DNA of 64,000 nucleotides, from positions 496,001 through 560,000 of the forward strand of contig NZ_JBNJLK010000001.1 of assembly GCF_051195255.1 (NCBI RefSeq). Reading direction: 5' to 3'. Below the pieces are notes generated by a model. That model was given only the letters and a program-made list of their open reading frames with translations, was not told the origin of the DNA and made no database searches. How positions within the stretch are numbered: position 1 is the first letter of the stretch; every line of letters begins with the position of its first letter. This DNA is from Falsirhodobacter sp051195255. GTDB taxonomy: Bacteria; Pseudomonadota; Alphaproteobacteria; Rhodobacterales; Rhodobacteraceae. Below are positions 18,216-29,172 of the stretch, piece after piece. The position numbers were made by a program, and so were the translations under genes.

Positions 18216-18359
18216 TCAGGCTGCGACAGCGGCCCCGGCAACCGGACGGCCGACGAACTGCTTTTCGCCGACGCTTACGATGATCTTGCCATCCGTCGCA
18301 GGTCCGACGAACGTGCCCTGCACCGAAATGCAGCTTCCGATAGTGATGGTACGCAGCAT
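18216..18359 (-). CDS. Small protein of 47 residues, unknown function
   Basis: I read a 47-codon frame beginning MLRTITIGSCISVQGTF and ending in an alanine-rich tail (GAAVAA). No signal peptide or membrane segment is visible. Its alternating hydrophobic/polar pattern (KIIVSVGEKQFVGRPV) suggests a small beta-rich fold with one cysteine. Support for it being real: a strong Shine-Dalgarno GAGGGG eight bases before ATG, its own intrinsic terminator 24 bases after the stop, GC-rich third codon positions, and a 111-base AT-richer upstream region that could hold a promoter. I cannot assign a function; the infB neighbour is on the other strand. Confidence 0.7.
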   Translation of the reverse strand: MLRTITIGSCISVQGTFVGPATDGKIIVSVGEKQFVGRPVAGAAVAA

Positions 18360-18470
18360 GCTGAATCCCCTCTGGCTTGCCCCATGGATCCATTCATACC
18401 TGAAGTCGTTAAAATTTCATCAACGAAAGTGAGCGATTGCCCGCTTGTTGGCAGGATTGTGATCTTCCTG

Positions 18471-18869
18471 TTACAGAGCGGCGATAATGGCCGGCAGCAA
18501 AGGCAGATCGGCCGGGGGCATGGGGAAGCTGTCCAGCTCTGCCGCCGCCACCCAAGCCAGCTGTTGCCCTTCCCGCCCCTGCACCTTCCCGCTCCACCGG
18601 CGGCAGACAAAAACCGGCATCAGCAGGTGAAAGCGGTCATAGGCGTGGCTGGCGAAGGTCAGGGGCACCAGATCGGCCTCCCGCACCTCGATCCCCAGCT
18701 CCTCCGCCAGTTCACGCGCAAGGGCGGCTTCGGGCGTCTCCCCCGCCTCCACCTTGCCACCGGGAAACTCCCACAGGCCGGCCATGGATTTGCCCCCGGG
18801 GCGCTGCGCCAAAAGCACATGGCCCCGATCATCGATCAGGGCCACGGCCGATACCAGAATCAGCGTCAC
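18471..18869 (-). CDS. mutT: 8-oxo-dGTP diphosphatase MutT
   Basis: A 132-residue Nudix hydrolase with the box GGKVEAGETPEAALAREL continuing to AEELGIEV. It begins with VSAVALIDDRGHVLLAQRP and has WEFPGGK. The MutT type removes 8-oxo-dGTP to prevent A:T to C:G transversions. The start overlaps the argJ stop by four bases (18866-18869), and the argJ-mutT pairing is common in alphaproteobacteria. Length is typical. Confidence 0.9.
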   Translation of the reverse strand: MTLILVSAVALIDDRGHVLLAQRPGGKSMAGLWEFPGGKVEAGETPEAALARELAEELGIEVREADLVPLTFASHAYDRFHLLMPVFVCRRWSGKVQGREGQQLAWVAAAELDSFPMPPADLPLLPAIIAAL

Positions 18870-20206
18870 GAGCGGTAGTCGGCGTTGATGTCGATGTAGC
18901 GATGCGTCAGATCGCAGGTCCAGACCGTGCGCGCCGCACGCCCCATCCCCAGATCGACCGTCAGAACCAGTTCATCGCGCTTCATGTAGGCGGCGGCGTC
19001 CTCCTCGGAATAGGAGGGGCTGCGCCAGCCCTTTTCCGCCAGAACCATGTCGCCAAGGCTGATCTTCAGCTTGTCGCGATCCGCCGCGGCGCCGGACTTG
19101 CCCACGGCCATGACGATGCGGCCCCAGTTCGGATCCTCGCCCGCAATGGCGGTCTTGACCAGGGGCGAGTTGGCAATGGCCATGGCCACGCGATGCGCGT
19201 CTTCGGGCGTGGCGGCGCGGGTGACGCGCACTTCCACGAACTTCGTCGCCCCTTCGCCGTCCTTCACGACCTGCTGCGCCAGATCCAGCATCACGCCCTT
19301 CAGCGCCGCCTCGAAGGCCGCGGCCACCGGACCGGCCTTCACCTCGGCCGCCGCGCTCTTGCCCGTGGCGGCGAGGATCAGCGAGTCGGAGGTGGAGGTG
19401 TCGCTGTCCACCGTGATCGCGTTGAACGTGTTGTCCACCTGACGCGACAGCATCGCCTGCAGGCGGGCGGGTGCGATCTTGGCGTCGGTGAAGATGTAGA
19501 CCAGCATCGTCGCCATGTCGGGCGCGATCATCCCCGAGCCCTTGGCGATGCCGGCGATGCGAATTTCTCCGCCTTCGCCCTGCACGATGGCGGAGGCGCC
19601 CTTGGGGAAGGTGTCGGTCGTCATGATGGCGCGTGCCGCCATCTCGATCCCGCGCGGGTCAAGGCCGGTCACCAGGTCGTTCACCTTGGCCACGATCCGA
19701 TCATGCGGCAGCGGTTCCCCGATCACGCCGGTTGAGGAGGAGAAGACCCGGCTTTGCGGCAGGTCCATCGCCGAGGCGACGGCCCCCGTCACCGCCTCCA
19801 CCGACCGGACGCCCGCCCGGCCCGTGAACGCGTTGGAGTTGCCGGAGTTCACGAGGATCGCGGCCCCTGCCCCGCGCGGCACGTCCACCTTCAGCTTGGC
19901 CTGACAGTCCAGCACCGAGGCGGAGCGGGTGGAGGACCGGGTGAACACGCCGGCGACGGCGGTGCCGCCCGCCAGCCGGATCAGCGTCACGTCGGTGCGG
20001 CCGGCGTAGCGCACGCCCGCCTCCACCGCCGCGAATTCGACCCCCGCAATGTCGGGCAATGCAGGGAATCCGTTCTTGGGCGCCAGCGGCGAGACCGTCT
20101 TGACCTTGGCCGTCGTGGCCACCGGTGCGGTGTCCAGCCGGGCCTTGGCCTTGTTCAGCTTTTTCTTCAGCGTTTTCGCTTCAGCTTTCCAGTCGGTCTT
20201 CGCCAT
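18866..20206 (-). CDS. argJ: Bifunctional glutamate N-acetyltransferase / ornithine acetyltransferase ArgJ
   Basis: A 446-residue ArgJ. It has the self-cleavage site Ala-Thr in KGSGMIAPDMATML (about residue 225), plus NSGNSNAFTG, VFSSSTGVIGEPL, and a C-terminal DPNWGRIVMAVGKSG and RDELVLTVDLG. It moves acetyl groups from acetylornithine to glutamate in the cyclic arginine pathway; the alpha and beta chains form after cleavage. An unusual ~35-residue Lys/Ala-rich head (KAEAKTLKKKLNKAKARL) precedes the normal start of the fold (VSPLAPKNGFPALP). No internal start codon near the fold is available, so the head is probably translated. It begins 11 bases after the parvulin gene. Confidence 0.96.
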   Translation of the reverse strand: MAKTDWKAEAKTLKKKLNKAKARLDTAPVATTAKVKTVSPLAPKNGFPALPDIAGVEFAAVEAGVRYAGRTDVTLIRLAGGTAVAGVFTRSSTRSASVLDCQAKLKVDVPRGAGAAILVNSGNSNAFTGRAGVRSVEAVTGAVASAMDLPQSRVFSSSTGVIGEPLPHDRIVAKVNDLVTGLDPRGIEMAARAIMTTDTFPKGASAIVQGEGGEIRIAGIAKGSGMIAPDMATMLVYIFTDAKIAPARLQAMLSRQVDNTFNAITVDSDTSTSDSLILAATGKSAAAEVKAGPVAAAFEAALKGVMLDLAQQVVKDGEGATKFVEVRVTRAATPEDAHRVAMAIANSPLVKTAIAGEDPNWGRIVMAVGKSGAAADRDKLKISLGDMVLAEKGWRSPSYSEEDAAAYMKRDELVLTVDLGMGRAARTVWTCDLTHRYIDINADYRS

Positions 20207-20217
20207 GACGCACTCCC

Positions 20218-21120
20218 TCAGTTGTCGATCAGGGCATCGTTGCGAATGACGGCCGGGTCAAGGCCTTCACCCGGGCGGGTCACCTCGGCCGAGCTTTCCA
20301 GTTCGGCCAGCTTTTCGGTCACGGCCTTTTGCTGGATCTCCTGCGTCAGCTCGTCGCGCACGTCGTCCAGCGTGGGCTTGGCGGCTTCGCGCGTGTCGTT
20401 CAGCTTGATCACGTGCCAGCCGAACTGCGTCTGCACCGGGGCAGAGATTTCGCCGACCTTCATGGCGGCGACGGCGTCCTGGAACGGCTCGATCATCATG
20501 CCTTGTCCGAACCAGCCAAGGTCGCCGCCGTTCTGGGCCGCGCCGTCGGTGGATTTCTCCTTTGCGACCGTGGCGAAATCGGCGCCGTCGTCCAGTTGCT
20601 GCTTCACCGCTTTGGCCTCTTCCTCGGTAGCGACCAGGATGTGGGCGGCGCTGTATTCGGTCTGCGGCTCAGCGTTGGCATATTTTTCGTCATAGGCCGC
20701 CTGAAGCGCGTCATCGGTCACGGCGGCGGCGGCCAGCTCTTCCAGCGCCTTCGCGGCAAGATAGGACTGACGCTCGATCTCGATCGCGATCTCGTCCTTG
20801 GGGGTCAGCTTGTCGCCGACCGTGTCGGCCAGCGCCTGCTGCTGGACCAGTTGTTCCATCACGCCCTTGAACAGCTGATCGTCGGGAAGCTGCTGATATT
20901 GCGCGGGAAGGCGCTGGCGCAGGACCAGCATCTGGCCCAGCGTGATGTCGGTGCCGTTGACGGTGGCGACCACCGTGTCGGCCTTGGCGTCCGTGGCGGG
21001 AACCGTGGCGGGGGCCGTTGCGGTCGGGGCAGGCGTCGAAGGCTGCGCCTCTTGCGCGAAGGTGGGCGCGGCAAGGGCCAGCGCGATCGCCGTGGCGCCA
21101 AGAAGGGTTTTGATCAGCAT
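20218..21120 (-). CDS. Periplasmic peptidylprolyl isomerase, parvulin type
   Basis: A 300-residue exported protein. The signal peptide covers ~1-23 (TLLGATAIALALAAPTFAQ). A Pro/Ala/Thr linker, a SurA-like helical part and a parvulin PPIase domain follow (~155-250), with SAAHILVATEEEA, FATVAKEKSTD, NGGDLGWFGQGMM and VQTQFGWHVIKL. It probably helps fold outer-membrane or periplasmic proteins. ATG 21120 is chosen because GGAG lies six bases before it; ATG 21126 overlaps that site. It is divergent from secA, and argJ follows it closely. Confidence 0.9.
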   Translation of the reverse strand: MLIKTLLGATAIALALAAPTFAQEAQPSTPAPTATAPATVPATDAKADTVVATVNGTDITLGQMLVLRQRLPAQYQQLPDDQLFKGVMEQLVQQQALADTVGDKLTPKDEIAIEIERQSYLAAKALEELAAAAVTDDALQAAYDEKYANAEPQTEYSAAHILVATEEEAKAVKQQLDDGADFATVAKEKSTDGAAQNGGDLGWFGQGMMIEPFQDAVAAMKVGEISAPVQTQFGWHVIKLNDTREAAKPTLDDVRDELTQEIQQKAVTEKLAELESSAEVTRPGEGLDPAVIRNDALIDN

Positions 21121-21157
21121 CGTCATCTCCGGTTGGGCCGCGCGGGGTTGCGCAACG

Positions 21158-21186
21158 TTGACTTGGGTCCGGCCGCCCCTTACATC
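21158..21186 (+). promoter_or_regulatory. Sigma-70-type promoter for secA
   Basis: TTGACT (21158-21163), a 17-base spacer and TACATC (21181-21186). The leader would be about 120 bases and contains a small CCCCG/CGGGG hairpin at 21287-21300. The 188-base divergent gap otherwise shows no other feature. Confidence 0.5.
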
Positions 21187-21314
21187 GCTACACGCACGAG
21201 CGCGGGGCCACCGGGCCTTTACACCGTTGTAAGCAGCGGCGAAAAGACGGGCAAGGCCGCAGCCTCACACGATCTTGTCACGAGACCCCGCATCCGGGGC
21301 TTATCGGAGAAAAC

Positions 21315-24020
<2,706 letters not shown>

Positions 24021-24028
24021 CACCCGAA

Positions 24029-24052
24029 AGGCGCCCCGACGGGCGCCTTTTT
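24029..24052 (+). terminator. Terminator between convergent secA and radC
   Basis: AGGCGCCC (24029-24036), loop CGAC, GGGCGCCT (24041-24048) and a T run to 24052. Left-flanking A residues make it usable on the minus strand too, although there it would overlap the end of radC. Confidence 0.85.
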
Positions 24053-24798
24053 CACAGGTAGCCGGCGGACCGGAAGGACAGTTCCCGCTCTTTCCCGATG
24101 ATCAGGTGGTCGTGCAGGGTCACGCCCAGCACCTGCCCCGCATCCTGGATCTGGATCGTCATGGAAATGTCAGCCTGCGACGGCGTGGGATCCCCCGAAG
24201 GATGATTGTGCACCACGATGATGGCGGAGGCGTTGAGTTCCAGCGCCCGCTTCATCACCTCACGCGGATAGACAGGAACGTGGTCCACGGTGCCCTTGCC
24301 CTGCTCCTCGTCCGCGATCAGGACGTTCTTGCGGTCCAGATACAGCACGCGGAACTGCTCCGTTTCCCGGTGCGCCATGGCAGTGTGGCAATAATCGACC
24401 AGCGCGTCCCAAGAAGACAGGACAGGCCGGTGCATCACCCGCGCGCGCATCATCCGCTGGGCGACGGCTTCCAGGATCTTCAGGTCCTGCACCACCGCCT
24501 CCCCCACGCCCTTGACCATCATCAGACGGGACGGCGGGGCGGTGACCACGCGGTTCAGATCGCCGAACGTGTCCAGAAGCAGGCGGGCCAGCGGTTTCAC
24601 GTCCTGACGGGGGATGGCGCGAAACAGCAGCAGTTCCAGCAGCTCGTAATCCGGCATGGGCACGGCCCCCCCTTCCATGAAGCGGGCGCGAAGGCGCTTG
24701 CGATGATCGGCGATGTAGGAGGGCAGCTTGCCGGTGACCGGCACGGGCGTGGCCTCATCCTCATCGAACAGGCGCGGGGCTTCGTGAAAGGATTTCAT
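24052..24798 (-). CDS. radC: RadC family JAB-domain protein
   Basis: A 248-residue protein. The N-terminal helix-hairpin-helix region (~50-110, LMMVKGVGEAVVQDLKILEA) is followed by a JAMM/MPN+ domain with the metal motif VVHNHPSGDPTPSQAD (about residues 197-212). Despite its name, RadC has no proven repair role and the substrate of the JAMM centre is unknown. It is a complete chromosomal copy, unlike the RadC-like genes of mobile elements. Its end overlaps the secA terminator, and dnaJ lies 62 bases upstream on the same strand. Confidence 0.93.
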   Translation of the reverse strand: MKSFHEAPRLFDEDEATPVPVTGKLPSYIADHRKRLRARFMEGGAVPMPDYELLELLLFRAIPRQDVKPLARLLLDTFGDLNRVVTAPPSRLMMVKGVGEAVVQDLKILEAVAQRMMRARVMHRPVLSSWDALVDYCHTAMAHRETEQFRVLYLDRKNVLIADEEQGKGTVDHVPVYPREVMKRALELNASAIIVVHNHPSGDPTPSQADISMTIQIQDAGQVLGVTLHDHLIIGKERELSFRSAGYL

Positions 24799-24837
24799 GC
24801 GCCGGAAGATGCGCCAGCATCCTTACCAAAAGGTTAA

Positions 24838-24855
24838 GGGCGCCCGAAGGCGCCC
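24838..24855 (-). terminator. Hairpin after dnaJ
   Basis: GGGCGCC (24838-24844), CGAA loop, GGCGCCC (24849-24855), giving a UUCG tetraloop on the minus strand. It sits five bases after the dnaJ stop. The following minus-strand bases (TTAACCTTTT) form only a broken T tract, so termination may be partial and radC may be read through. Confidence 0.55.
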
Positions 24856-24860
24856 TTGTC

Positions 24861-26000
24861 TCAGCTTTTCATCCCGTCCCAGAAGCCCTTCACCTTGGAG
24901 AAGAAGCTCTTGCCTTCGGGGTTGTTGTCGGCCGACAGGGTGTCGAATTCCCGCAGGATTTCCTTCTGGCGGGCGGTCAGGTTCACCGGAGTTTCCACCG
25001 CCAGTTCGATCAGCATGTCACCCTGCCCGGCACCACGCAGCGCGGGCATCCCCTTGGCGCGCAGGCGCATCTGCTTGCCGGTCTGGCTGCCCGCCGGCAC
25101 CTTCACGCGGGACATGCCGCCGTCAATCGTGGGCACCTCGACTTCCCCACCCAGGGCCGCCGTCGCCACCGACACCGGCACGCGGCAGTACAGGTTCACG
25201 CCGTCGCGCTGGAAGATCGCGTGCTCGCGCACCTCGATGAAGATGTAGAGGTCGCCGGAGGGTCCGCCGCGAAGACCGGCCTCCCCTTCGCCCGCCAGAC
25301 GGATGCGCGTTCCGGTTTCCACCCCTTTGGGGATGTTGACGGAAAGCGAGCGGTCCTTTTCCACCCGGCCGACGCCCTGACAGACCTTGCAGGGGTTCTT
25401 GATGATCTGGCCCAGACCGTTGCAGGTCGGGCAGGTGCGTTCCACCGTGAAGAAGCCCTGCTGCGCGCGTACCTTGCCCATGCCCGCACAGGTCGGGCAG
25501 GTCACAGGCTCCGCCCCGCCTTCGGCGCCGGTGCCGTGGCAGGCATCGCAGGCGGTGGAGGACGGCACGTCGATCGTCTTCTGCGATCCAAGGAACGCCT
25601 CCTCCAGCGAGATGCGGAGGTTGTAGCGCAGGTCCGACCCGCGCTGCACGCGGCTGCGGGCCTGTCCGCGGCCCATGAAGTCACCGAACAGATCCTCGAA
25701 CACGTCCGAGAAGGCCGATCCGAAATCGCCCTGCTGGCCATAGCCGCCGCCCTGACGCGCGCCGCCCATGCCGCCTTCGAAGGCCGCATGGCCAAAGCGG
25801 TCATAGGCCGCCTTCTTGTCGGCGTCCTTCAGGACGTCATAGGCCTCATTCACTTCCTTGAACTGCGCCTCCGCCTCCGGGTTGGAGGCGTTGCGGTCGG
25901 GATGCAGTTCCTTGGCCTTGATACGGTAGGCCTTCTTCAGCTCCTCGGCCGAAGCGCCCTTGGCGACGCCAAGCACATCGTAATAGTCACGTTTTGCCAT
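24861..26000 (-). CDS. dnaJ: Chaperone DnaJ (Hsp40)
   Basis: A 379-residue type I J-protein. The J domain (1-70) has HPDRN. A Gly-rich stretch (~70-110, GGMGGARQGGGYGQQG) comes next. The zinc-finger region (~140-210) has four CxxCxGxG repeats (CDACHGTG, CPTCAGMG, CPTCNGLG, CKVCQGVG). The C-terminal substrate domain follows. It stimulates DnaK ATPase and delivers unfolded clients. It lies 69 bases after dnaK and is probably co-transcribed from the dnaK heat-shock promoter; I see no separate promoter. Confidence 0.98.
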   Translation of the reverse strand: MAKRDYYDVLGVAKGASAEELKKAYRIKAKELHPDRNASNPEAEAQFKEVNEAYDVLKDADKKAAYDRFGHAAFEGGMGGARQGGGYGQQGDFGSAFSDVFEDLFGDFMGRGQARSRVQRGSDLRYNLRISLEEAFLGSQKTIDVPSSTACDACHGTGAEGGAEPVTCPTCAGMGKVRAQQGFFTVERTCPTCNGLGQIIKNPCKVCQGVGRVEKDRSLSVNIPKGVETGTRIRLAGEGEAGLRGGPSGDLYIFIEVREHAIFQRDGVNLYCRVPVSVATAALGGEVEVPTIDGGMSRVKVPAGSQTGKQMRLRAKGMPALRGAGQGDMLIELAVETPVNLTARQKEILREFDTLSADNNPEGKSFFSKVKGFWDGMKS

Positions 26001-26069
26001 TCGGGGTCCTCTATGAGGCGAGGCGGCCCGTTCCCGGACCGCCCCTCCCTTACATCCGATCCCTAAGGA

Positions 26070-27974
26070 TCATTTGCGCTTGTTTTCGCCAAGGTCCTCG
26101 AAGTCGGCGTCGACGATGCCTTCATCGTCGGCCGCACGAGGCGCGTCCTCGCCACCTTCCTCGGCCGCCTGGGCCTTGTAGATGGCCTCACCCAGACGCA
26201 TGGACGCCTCGGTCAGGTTCTGGATCGCGCCCTTGATCTTGCCGGCGTCGTCCGTGGCCAGCGCGTCTTCCAGCGCCGTGATCGCGAACTCGATCGCCTC
26301 GACGGTGGACGGGTCCACCTTGTCGCCGTGATCCGCGATCGACTTCTTGGTCGAATGCACGAGGCTTTCGCCTTGGTTCTTCACCTCGACCAGCTCGCGA
26401 CGGGCCTTGTCACCCTCGGCATTGGCTTCGGCGTCCTTGACCATCTTCTCGATGTCCTCATCGGACAGACCGCCCGACGCCTGGATCGTGATGTTCTGCG
26501 ACTTGCCGGTGCCCTTGTCTTTGGCCGAAACCGACACGATGCCGTTGGCGTCGATGTCGAAGGTCACCTCGATCTGCGGCATGCCGCGCGGGGCCGGCGG
26601 AATGTCTTCAAGGTTGAACTGACCGAGCATCTTGTTGTCGGCCGCCATCTCACGCTCGCCCTGGAAGACGCGGATCGTCACGGCATTCTGGTTGTCTTCG
26701 GCCGTGGAGAAGACTTGCGACTTCTTGGTCGGGATCGTGGTGTTGCGGTCGATCAGACGGGTGAAGACACCGCCCAGCGTTTCGATGCCGAGGCTCAGCG
26801 GGGTCACGTCCAGCAGGACCACGTCCTTCACGTCACCTTGCAGCACGCCGGCCTGGATGGCGGCGCCGAGGGCCACGACCTCATCGGGGTTCACGCCCTT
26901 GTGGGGCTCTTTCCCGAAGAACTTCGTCACTTCCTCGATGACCTTGGGCATGCGGGTCATGCCGCCGACCAGAACCACCTCGTCAATGTCCGACACGGAC
27001 AGGCCCGCATCCTTCAGCGCCGCCTGGCACGGCTTGATCGAGTTCTTGATCAGGTCGTTCACAAGGCTTTCCAACTTCGCACGGGTCAGCTTCATGACCA
27101 TGTGCAGCGGCGTGCCCGTGTTGCGGTCCATCGAGATGAACGGCTGGTTGATCTCGGTCTGCTGCGAGGACGACAGCTCGATCTTGGCCTTCTCGGCGGC
27201 TTCCTTCAGACGCTGAAGGGCCATCTTGTCGGCGGTCAGGTCGACGCCATGCTCTTTCTTGAACTCGTCGGCCAGATACTGGACGATCCGCATGTCGAAG
27301 TCTTCGCCGCCCAGGAACGTGTCCCCGTTGGTCGATTTCACTTCGAACAGGCCGTCGTCGATCTCAAGGATCGTGATGTCGAAGGTGCCGCCGCCAAGGT
27401 CGTACACGGCGATGGTCTTCGTGTCCTTCTTGTCCAGACCATAGGCCAGCGCGGCCGCCGTCGGCTCGTTGATGATGCGCAGCACTTCAAGGCCGGCAAT
27501 CTTGCCCGCATCCTTGGTGGCCTGACGCTGGGCGTCGTTGAAATAGGCCGGAACCGTGATGACGGCCTGCGTGACCGACTCGCCCAGATACGATTCCGCG
27601 GTTTCCTTCATCTTCTGCAGGATGAAGGCGGAGATTTGCGAGGGCGAATACTTGTCGCCCCGGACTTCGACCCAGGCGTCGCCGTTGCCGCCATCCACGA
27701 TGGAATAGGGAACGAGCTTCTTGTCCTTGGTCACTTCGGCGTCCGTCGTGCGGCGACCGATCAGGCGCTTCACGGCGAAGACGGTGTTGGAAGGGTTGGT
27801 CACGGCCTGACGCTTGGCGGGCTGGCCCACAAGGCGCTCGCTGTCCGTGAAGCCGACGATGGAGGGCGTCGTGCGCGCCCCTTCGGAGTTCTCGATCACG
27901 CGGGGTTGCGCGCCGTCCATGATGGCGACGCAGCTGTTGGTCGTCCCAAGGTCGATCCCGATGACTTTGGCCAT
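26070..27974 (-). CDS. dnaK: Chaperone DnaK (Hsp70)
   Basis: A 634-residue Hsp70. Motifs are VIGIDLGTTNSCVA, AVYDLGGGTFDITILEI, VLVGGMTRMPKV, the substrate-binding domain (DVTPLSLGIETLGGVFTRLI), a helical lid and a C-terminal acidic tail ending DADFEDLGENKRK. I chose ATG 27974 (MAKVIG), nine bases after AGAGG, over ATG 27980. It is preceded by a sigma-32-type promoter at 28091-28119 and followed by dnaJ. grpE is not in the window. Confidence 0.98.
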   Translation of the reverse strand: MAKVIGIDLGTTNSCVAIMDGAQPRVIENSEGARTTPSIVGFTDSERLVGQPAKRQAVTNPSNTVFAVKRLIGRRTTDAEVTKDKKLVPYSIVDGGNGDAWVEVRGDKYSPSQISAFILQKMKETAESYLGESVTQAVITVPAYFNDAQRQATKDAGKIAGLEVLRIINEPTAAALAYGLDKKDTKTIAVYDLGGGTFDITILEIDDGLFEVKSTNGDTFLGGEDFDMRIVQYLADEFKKEHGVDLTADKMALQRLKEAAEKAKIELSSSQQTEINQPFISMDRNTGTPLHMVMKLTRAKLESLVNDLIKNSIKPCQAALKDAGLSVSDIDEVVLVGGMTRMPKVIEEVTKFFGKEPHKGVNPDEVVALGAAIQAGVLQGDVKDVVLLDVTPLSLGIETLGGVFTRLIDRNTTIPTKKSQVFSTAEDNQNAVTIRVFQGEREMAADNKMLGQFNLEDIPPAPRGMPQIEVTFDIDANGIVSVSAKDKGTGKSQNITIQASGGLSDEDIEKMVKDAEANAEGDKARRELVEVKNQGESLVHSTKKSIADHGDKVDPSTVEAIEFAITALEDALATDDAGKIKGAIQNLTEASMRLGEAIYKAQAAEEGGEDAPRAADDEGIVDADFEDLGENKRK

Positions 27975-28090
27975 ATTCATGCACCTCTACTTGCGGCGAT
28001 ATTTTGGGGTCCAGGCCCGAACACGGCGCATGGCCCCCGATCCCAGATGCGGCCGACCGGGGCGATCGCCCCACCCGGCTACGGTTCGGT

Positions 28091-28119
28091 ATATAAGGAG
28101 GGCGTTTTGGCGCTGCAAG
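28091..28119 (-). promoter_or_regulatory. Heat-shock (RpoH) promoter of dnaK-dnaJ
   Basis: On the minus strand: CTTG (28119-28116), 18 bases, CTTATAT (28097-28091), followed by ACCG. This fits the alphaproteobacterial sigma-32 consensus, roughly CTTG-N17/18-CYTATNT. The leader to the dnaK ATG would be about 110 bases and includes a GGGGCGATCGCCCC palindrome. Confidence 0.65.
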
Positions 28120-28137
28120 CGTCACGCCCGTGTGACA

Positions 28138-29118
28138 TCAGGGGAAAATGGTTCGAAACGCGTCCATCGCTTCCACCAGCGCCTGGCTGATGCCCGGTTC
28201 GGACAGGGCGTGGCCCGCCATCGGCACCATCCGCAACTGCGCCCCGTCCCACCCCGTCGCCAGCCGGCGGGCCGACACGGGCGGGCAGATCATGTCCAGC
28301 CGTCCCTGCACGATGACGGCGGGCAGATGCTCGATCATGCGGCGGTTGCGCAGGATCCATTCGTCCCCGTCCAGAAAGCAGCGATGGGTGAAGTAGTGGT
28401 TCTCCAGCCGGGCGAAGGTGCGGGCGTATTCCGAAGGCGCCTCCCCCGGCACGCCGTCATACTGGACGGAGGCGAGGGCGTTTTCCCAATTGGCCCAGAT
28501 CCGGCCCATCCGCGCCTCCTCGGTCCGGTCGCCGGAAAACAGGCGGCGGTGATAGGCGGCGATCAGGTCGCCGCGCTCGCATTCCGGGATGGGGGCGATG
28601 AAACGCTCCCACATCTCGGGGAAGAAGCGGGCCGCGCCGCCGCCATAGAACCAGTCGAGTTCGGCCTGCGAGCCGAGGAACACTCCCCGCAGCGCCAGCG
28701 CCCGCACGCGTTCGGGATGGGTGATGGCATAGATCAGCGCCAGTGTGGCGCCCCAGCTTCCCCCGAACAGGAGGAACCGCTCGATCCCCAGCCGCTCGCG
28801 GATGCGCTCGAGGTCCTCGATCAGGTGCCAGGTGGTGTTGGCCTCCACCTCGGCCGTGGGGCGGGACCGGCCGCAGCCGCGCTGGTCGAACATCACCACG
28901 CGGTAATGGGACGGGTCGAAGAAGCGCCGCATCGTGGGCGAACAGCCGCCACCCGGACCGCCGTGCAGGACCAGAACCGGCACGCCTTCCAGATGGCCCG
29001 ATTGTTCCACATAGATCTGGTGGCCGTCGCCAACCTCCATCATCCGCTGATCGAACGGCTCGATCGGCGGATAAAGGGTGCCGCCCGCGCGCTTTTGGCC
29101 TGATCTGTGATCCATCAT
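28138..29118 (-). CDS. pip: Proline iminopeptidase
   Basis: A 326-residue alpha/beta hydrolase. It has an oxyanion-hole HGGPGGG, DQRGCGRS, nucleophile elbow GGSWGATLA (Ser), Asp in VQGRLDMICPP and catalytic His in MAGHALSEPG. Together with LYPPIEPF near the N-terminus this is peptidase family S33 proline iminopeptidase, which removes N-terminal proline from peptides. Two consecutive ATG codons (29118, 29115) are possible starts. No Shine-Dalgarno is present, and a TATATA box lies five bases upstream, so the mRNA may be leaderless. The gene is divergent from ubiG. Confidence 0.93.
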   Translation of the reverse strand: MMDHRSGQKRAGGTLYPPIEPFDQRMMEVGDGHQIYVEQSGHLEGVPVLVLHGGPGGGCSPTMRRFFDPSHYRVVMFDQRGCGRSRPTAEVEANTTWHLIEDLERIRERLGIERFLLFGGSWGATLALIYAITHPERVRALALRGVFLGSQAELDWFYGGGAARFFPEMWERFIAPIPECERGDLIAAYHRRLFSGDRTEEARMGRIWANWENALASVQYDGVPGEAPSEYARTFARLENHYFTHRCFLDGDEWILRNRRMIEHLPAVIVQGRLDMICPPVSARRLATGWDGAQLRMVPMAGHALSEPGISQALVEAMDAFRTIFP

Positions 29119-29172
29119 CGGCCTATATAGCGGGAAGCCCCGCGCTGTCGCGCCAAAAAGCAGGAGTTTGCG

